NCBI GenBank assembly: GCA_945863085.1
Contig: CAMBCD010000169.1
Span: forward strand, 1-6,252
Reading direction: 5' to 3'
Origin: Bordetella parapertussis
Lineage (GTDB): Bacteria; Pseudomonadota; Gammaproteobacteria; Burkholderiales; SG8-41
DNA: 6,252 bases
In this document: positions 5,762 to 6,252 of the stretch, piece by piece
Layout of the letters: every line of letters begins with the position of its first letter
How positions within the stretch are numbered: position 1 is the first letter of the stretch
Program-made: the position numbers and the translations under genes
Notes under the pieces: model-generated
Database searches by the model: none
What the model saw: the letters and a program-made list of their open reading frames with translations, nothing else
What the model was told of the DNA's origin: nothing

Positions 5762-6252
5762 ATGAAAATAAAACGCCTGATCAAGCACCTGTTGCTGCCC
5801 CCCTGGCTGACACGCCGCAGGTTTTCACCGGCGGTGATGGGGCGTATCGAGGACGCCGTAAAACACAGCGAACGCCTGCATCGCGGCGAGTTGCGTGTCG
5901 TGGTCGAGACAAGCCTGGATCTGCGTCCGCTGCTGCGTGATCAGAGTCCGCGGGCACGGGCCGGTGAGGTGTTTGCCGAGCTCGGTGTATGGGACACTGC
6001 CGGCAACAGCGGTGTGCTGCTCTACATCAACCATGCCGATCGCGACATCGAAATCGTGGCCGACCGCGGCATCAGCGCCCAGGTGTCGCAGGAGCAGTGG
6101 GAGGCGATCTGTCGTGGCATGGAGCAGGCGTTCCGTGCTGGTCATTTTGAAGCGGGCATGCTGGAAGGCATCCGGCAGATCACGGAATTGCTGATCCGGC
6201 ATTTCCCGGCTTCCAGCGATAATCCGGATGAATTGGGTAATCGCCCAGTGTT
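5762..6252 (+). CDS. Second TPM-domain protein, no signal peptide (3' partial)
   Basis: An open frame from the ATG at 5762 runs 163 codons to the window edge without a stop. It begins one base after the stop of the exported TPM gene, with GGGGAG eight bases upstream. The TPM domain is recognisable: SPAVMGRIEDAVKHSERLHRGELRVVVE, ARAGEVFAELGVWDTAGNSGVLLYIN (about 65-90), DRDIEIVADRGISAQVSQEQWEAICRGM (about 93-120), then HFEAGMLEGIRQITELLIRHFP. It differs from its neighbour in lacking a signal peptide, membrane helices and the Gly tail. The N-terminus is a basic, amphipathic-looking stretch (MKIKRLIKHLLLPPW). It is thus probably cytoplasmic or loosely membrane-bound. The end NPDELGNRPV resembles the usual terminus of this short TPM subgroup, so probably only a few residues are cut off. 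The role is unknown; linkage to LemA and the first TPM protein suggests a shared process at the envelope. Confidence 0.88.
   Translation, partial: MKIKRLIKHLLLPPWLTRRRFSPAVMGRIEDAVKHSERLHRGELRVVVETSLDLRPLLRDQSPRARAGEVFAELGVWDTAGNSGVLLYINHADRDIEIVADRGISAQVSQEQWEAICRGMEQAFRAGHFEAGMLEGIRQITELLIRHFPASSDNPDELGNRPV

Overview
This looks like a chromosomal housekeeping stretch from a GC-rich proteobacterium, most likely a betaproteobacterium. That placement is inferred from codon use, the tsaB-rimI-uracil-DNA-glycosylase gene order and the style of the proteins; no species can be named. I see no phage, transposon, CRISPR array, tRNA or rRNA. Coding density is high and all genes appear intact, except the last one, which runs off the right edge.

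Left part (about 1-1240): one plus-strand gene for a stand-alone DGQHR-domain protein related to DndB, ending at a strong bidirectional hairpin terminator. Next to the terminator lies an imperfect 29-bp direct repeat with a 51-bp period. Middle-left (1315-2033): two minus-strand genes, probably co-transcribed. They encode a small three-helix membrane protein of unknown function and a YoaB-like member of the Rid (YjgF/YER057c/UK114) family. They converge on the DGQHR gene and share its terminator.

At 2034-2258 lies a divergent control region with a possible FNR/Anr-like palindrome, an imperfect hairpin and a plausible -10 box for the rightward genes.

Right part (2259-6252): six tightly packed plus-strand genes. 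The first three (tsaB, rimI, family-4 uracil-DNA glycosylase) overlap by 4 nt at each junction and serve tRNA t6A modification, ribosomal-protein acetylation and removal of uracil from DNA. After a 33-nt gap comes a second conserved cassette: a LemA-family lipoprotein, an exported TPM-domain protein with a glycine-rich tail, and a second TPM-domain protein without a signal peptide. No terminator separates the two cassettes, so a single long transcript is possible.

The window is mostly ordinary core genome. The points most worth a second look are the orphan DndB-like gene, the LemA-TPM-TPM cassette with its split topology, and the structured 2034-2258 control region. I did not find convincing evidence of a wholly new system.
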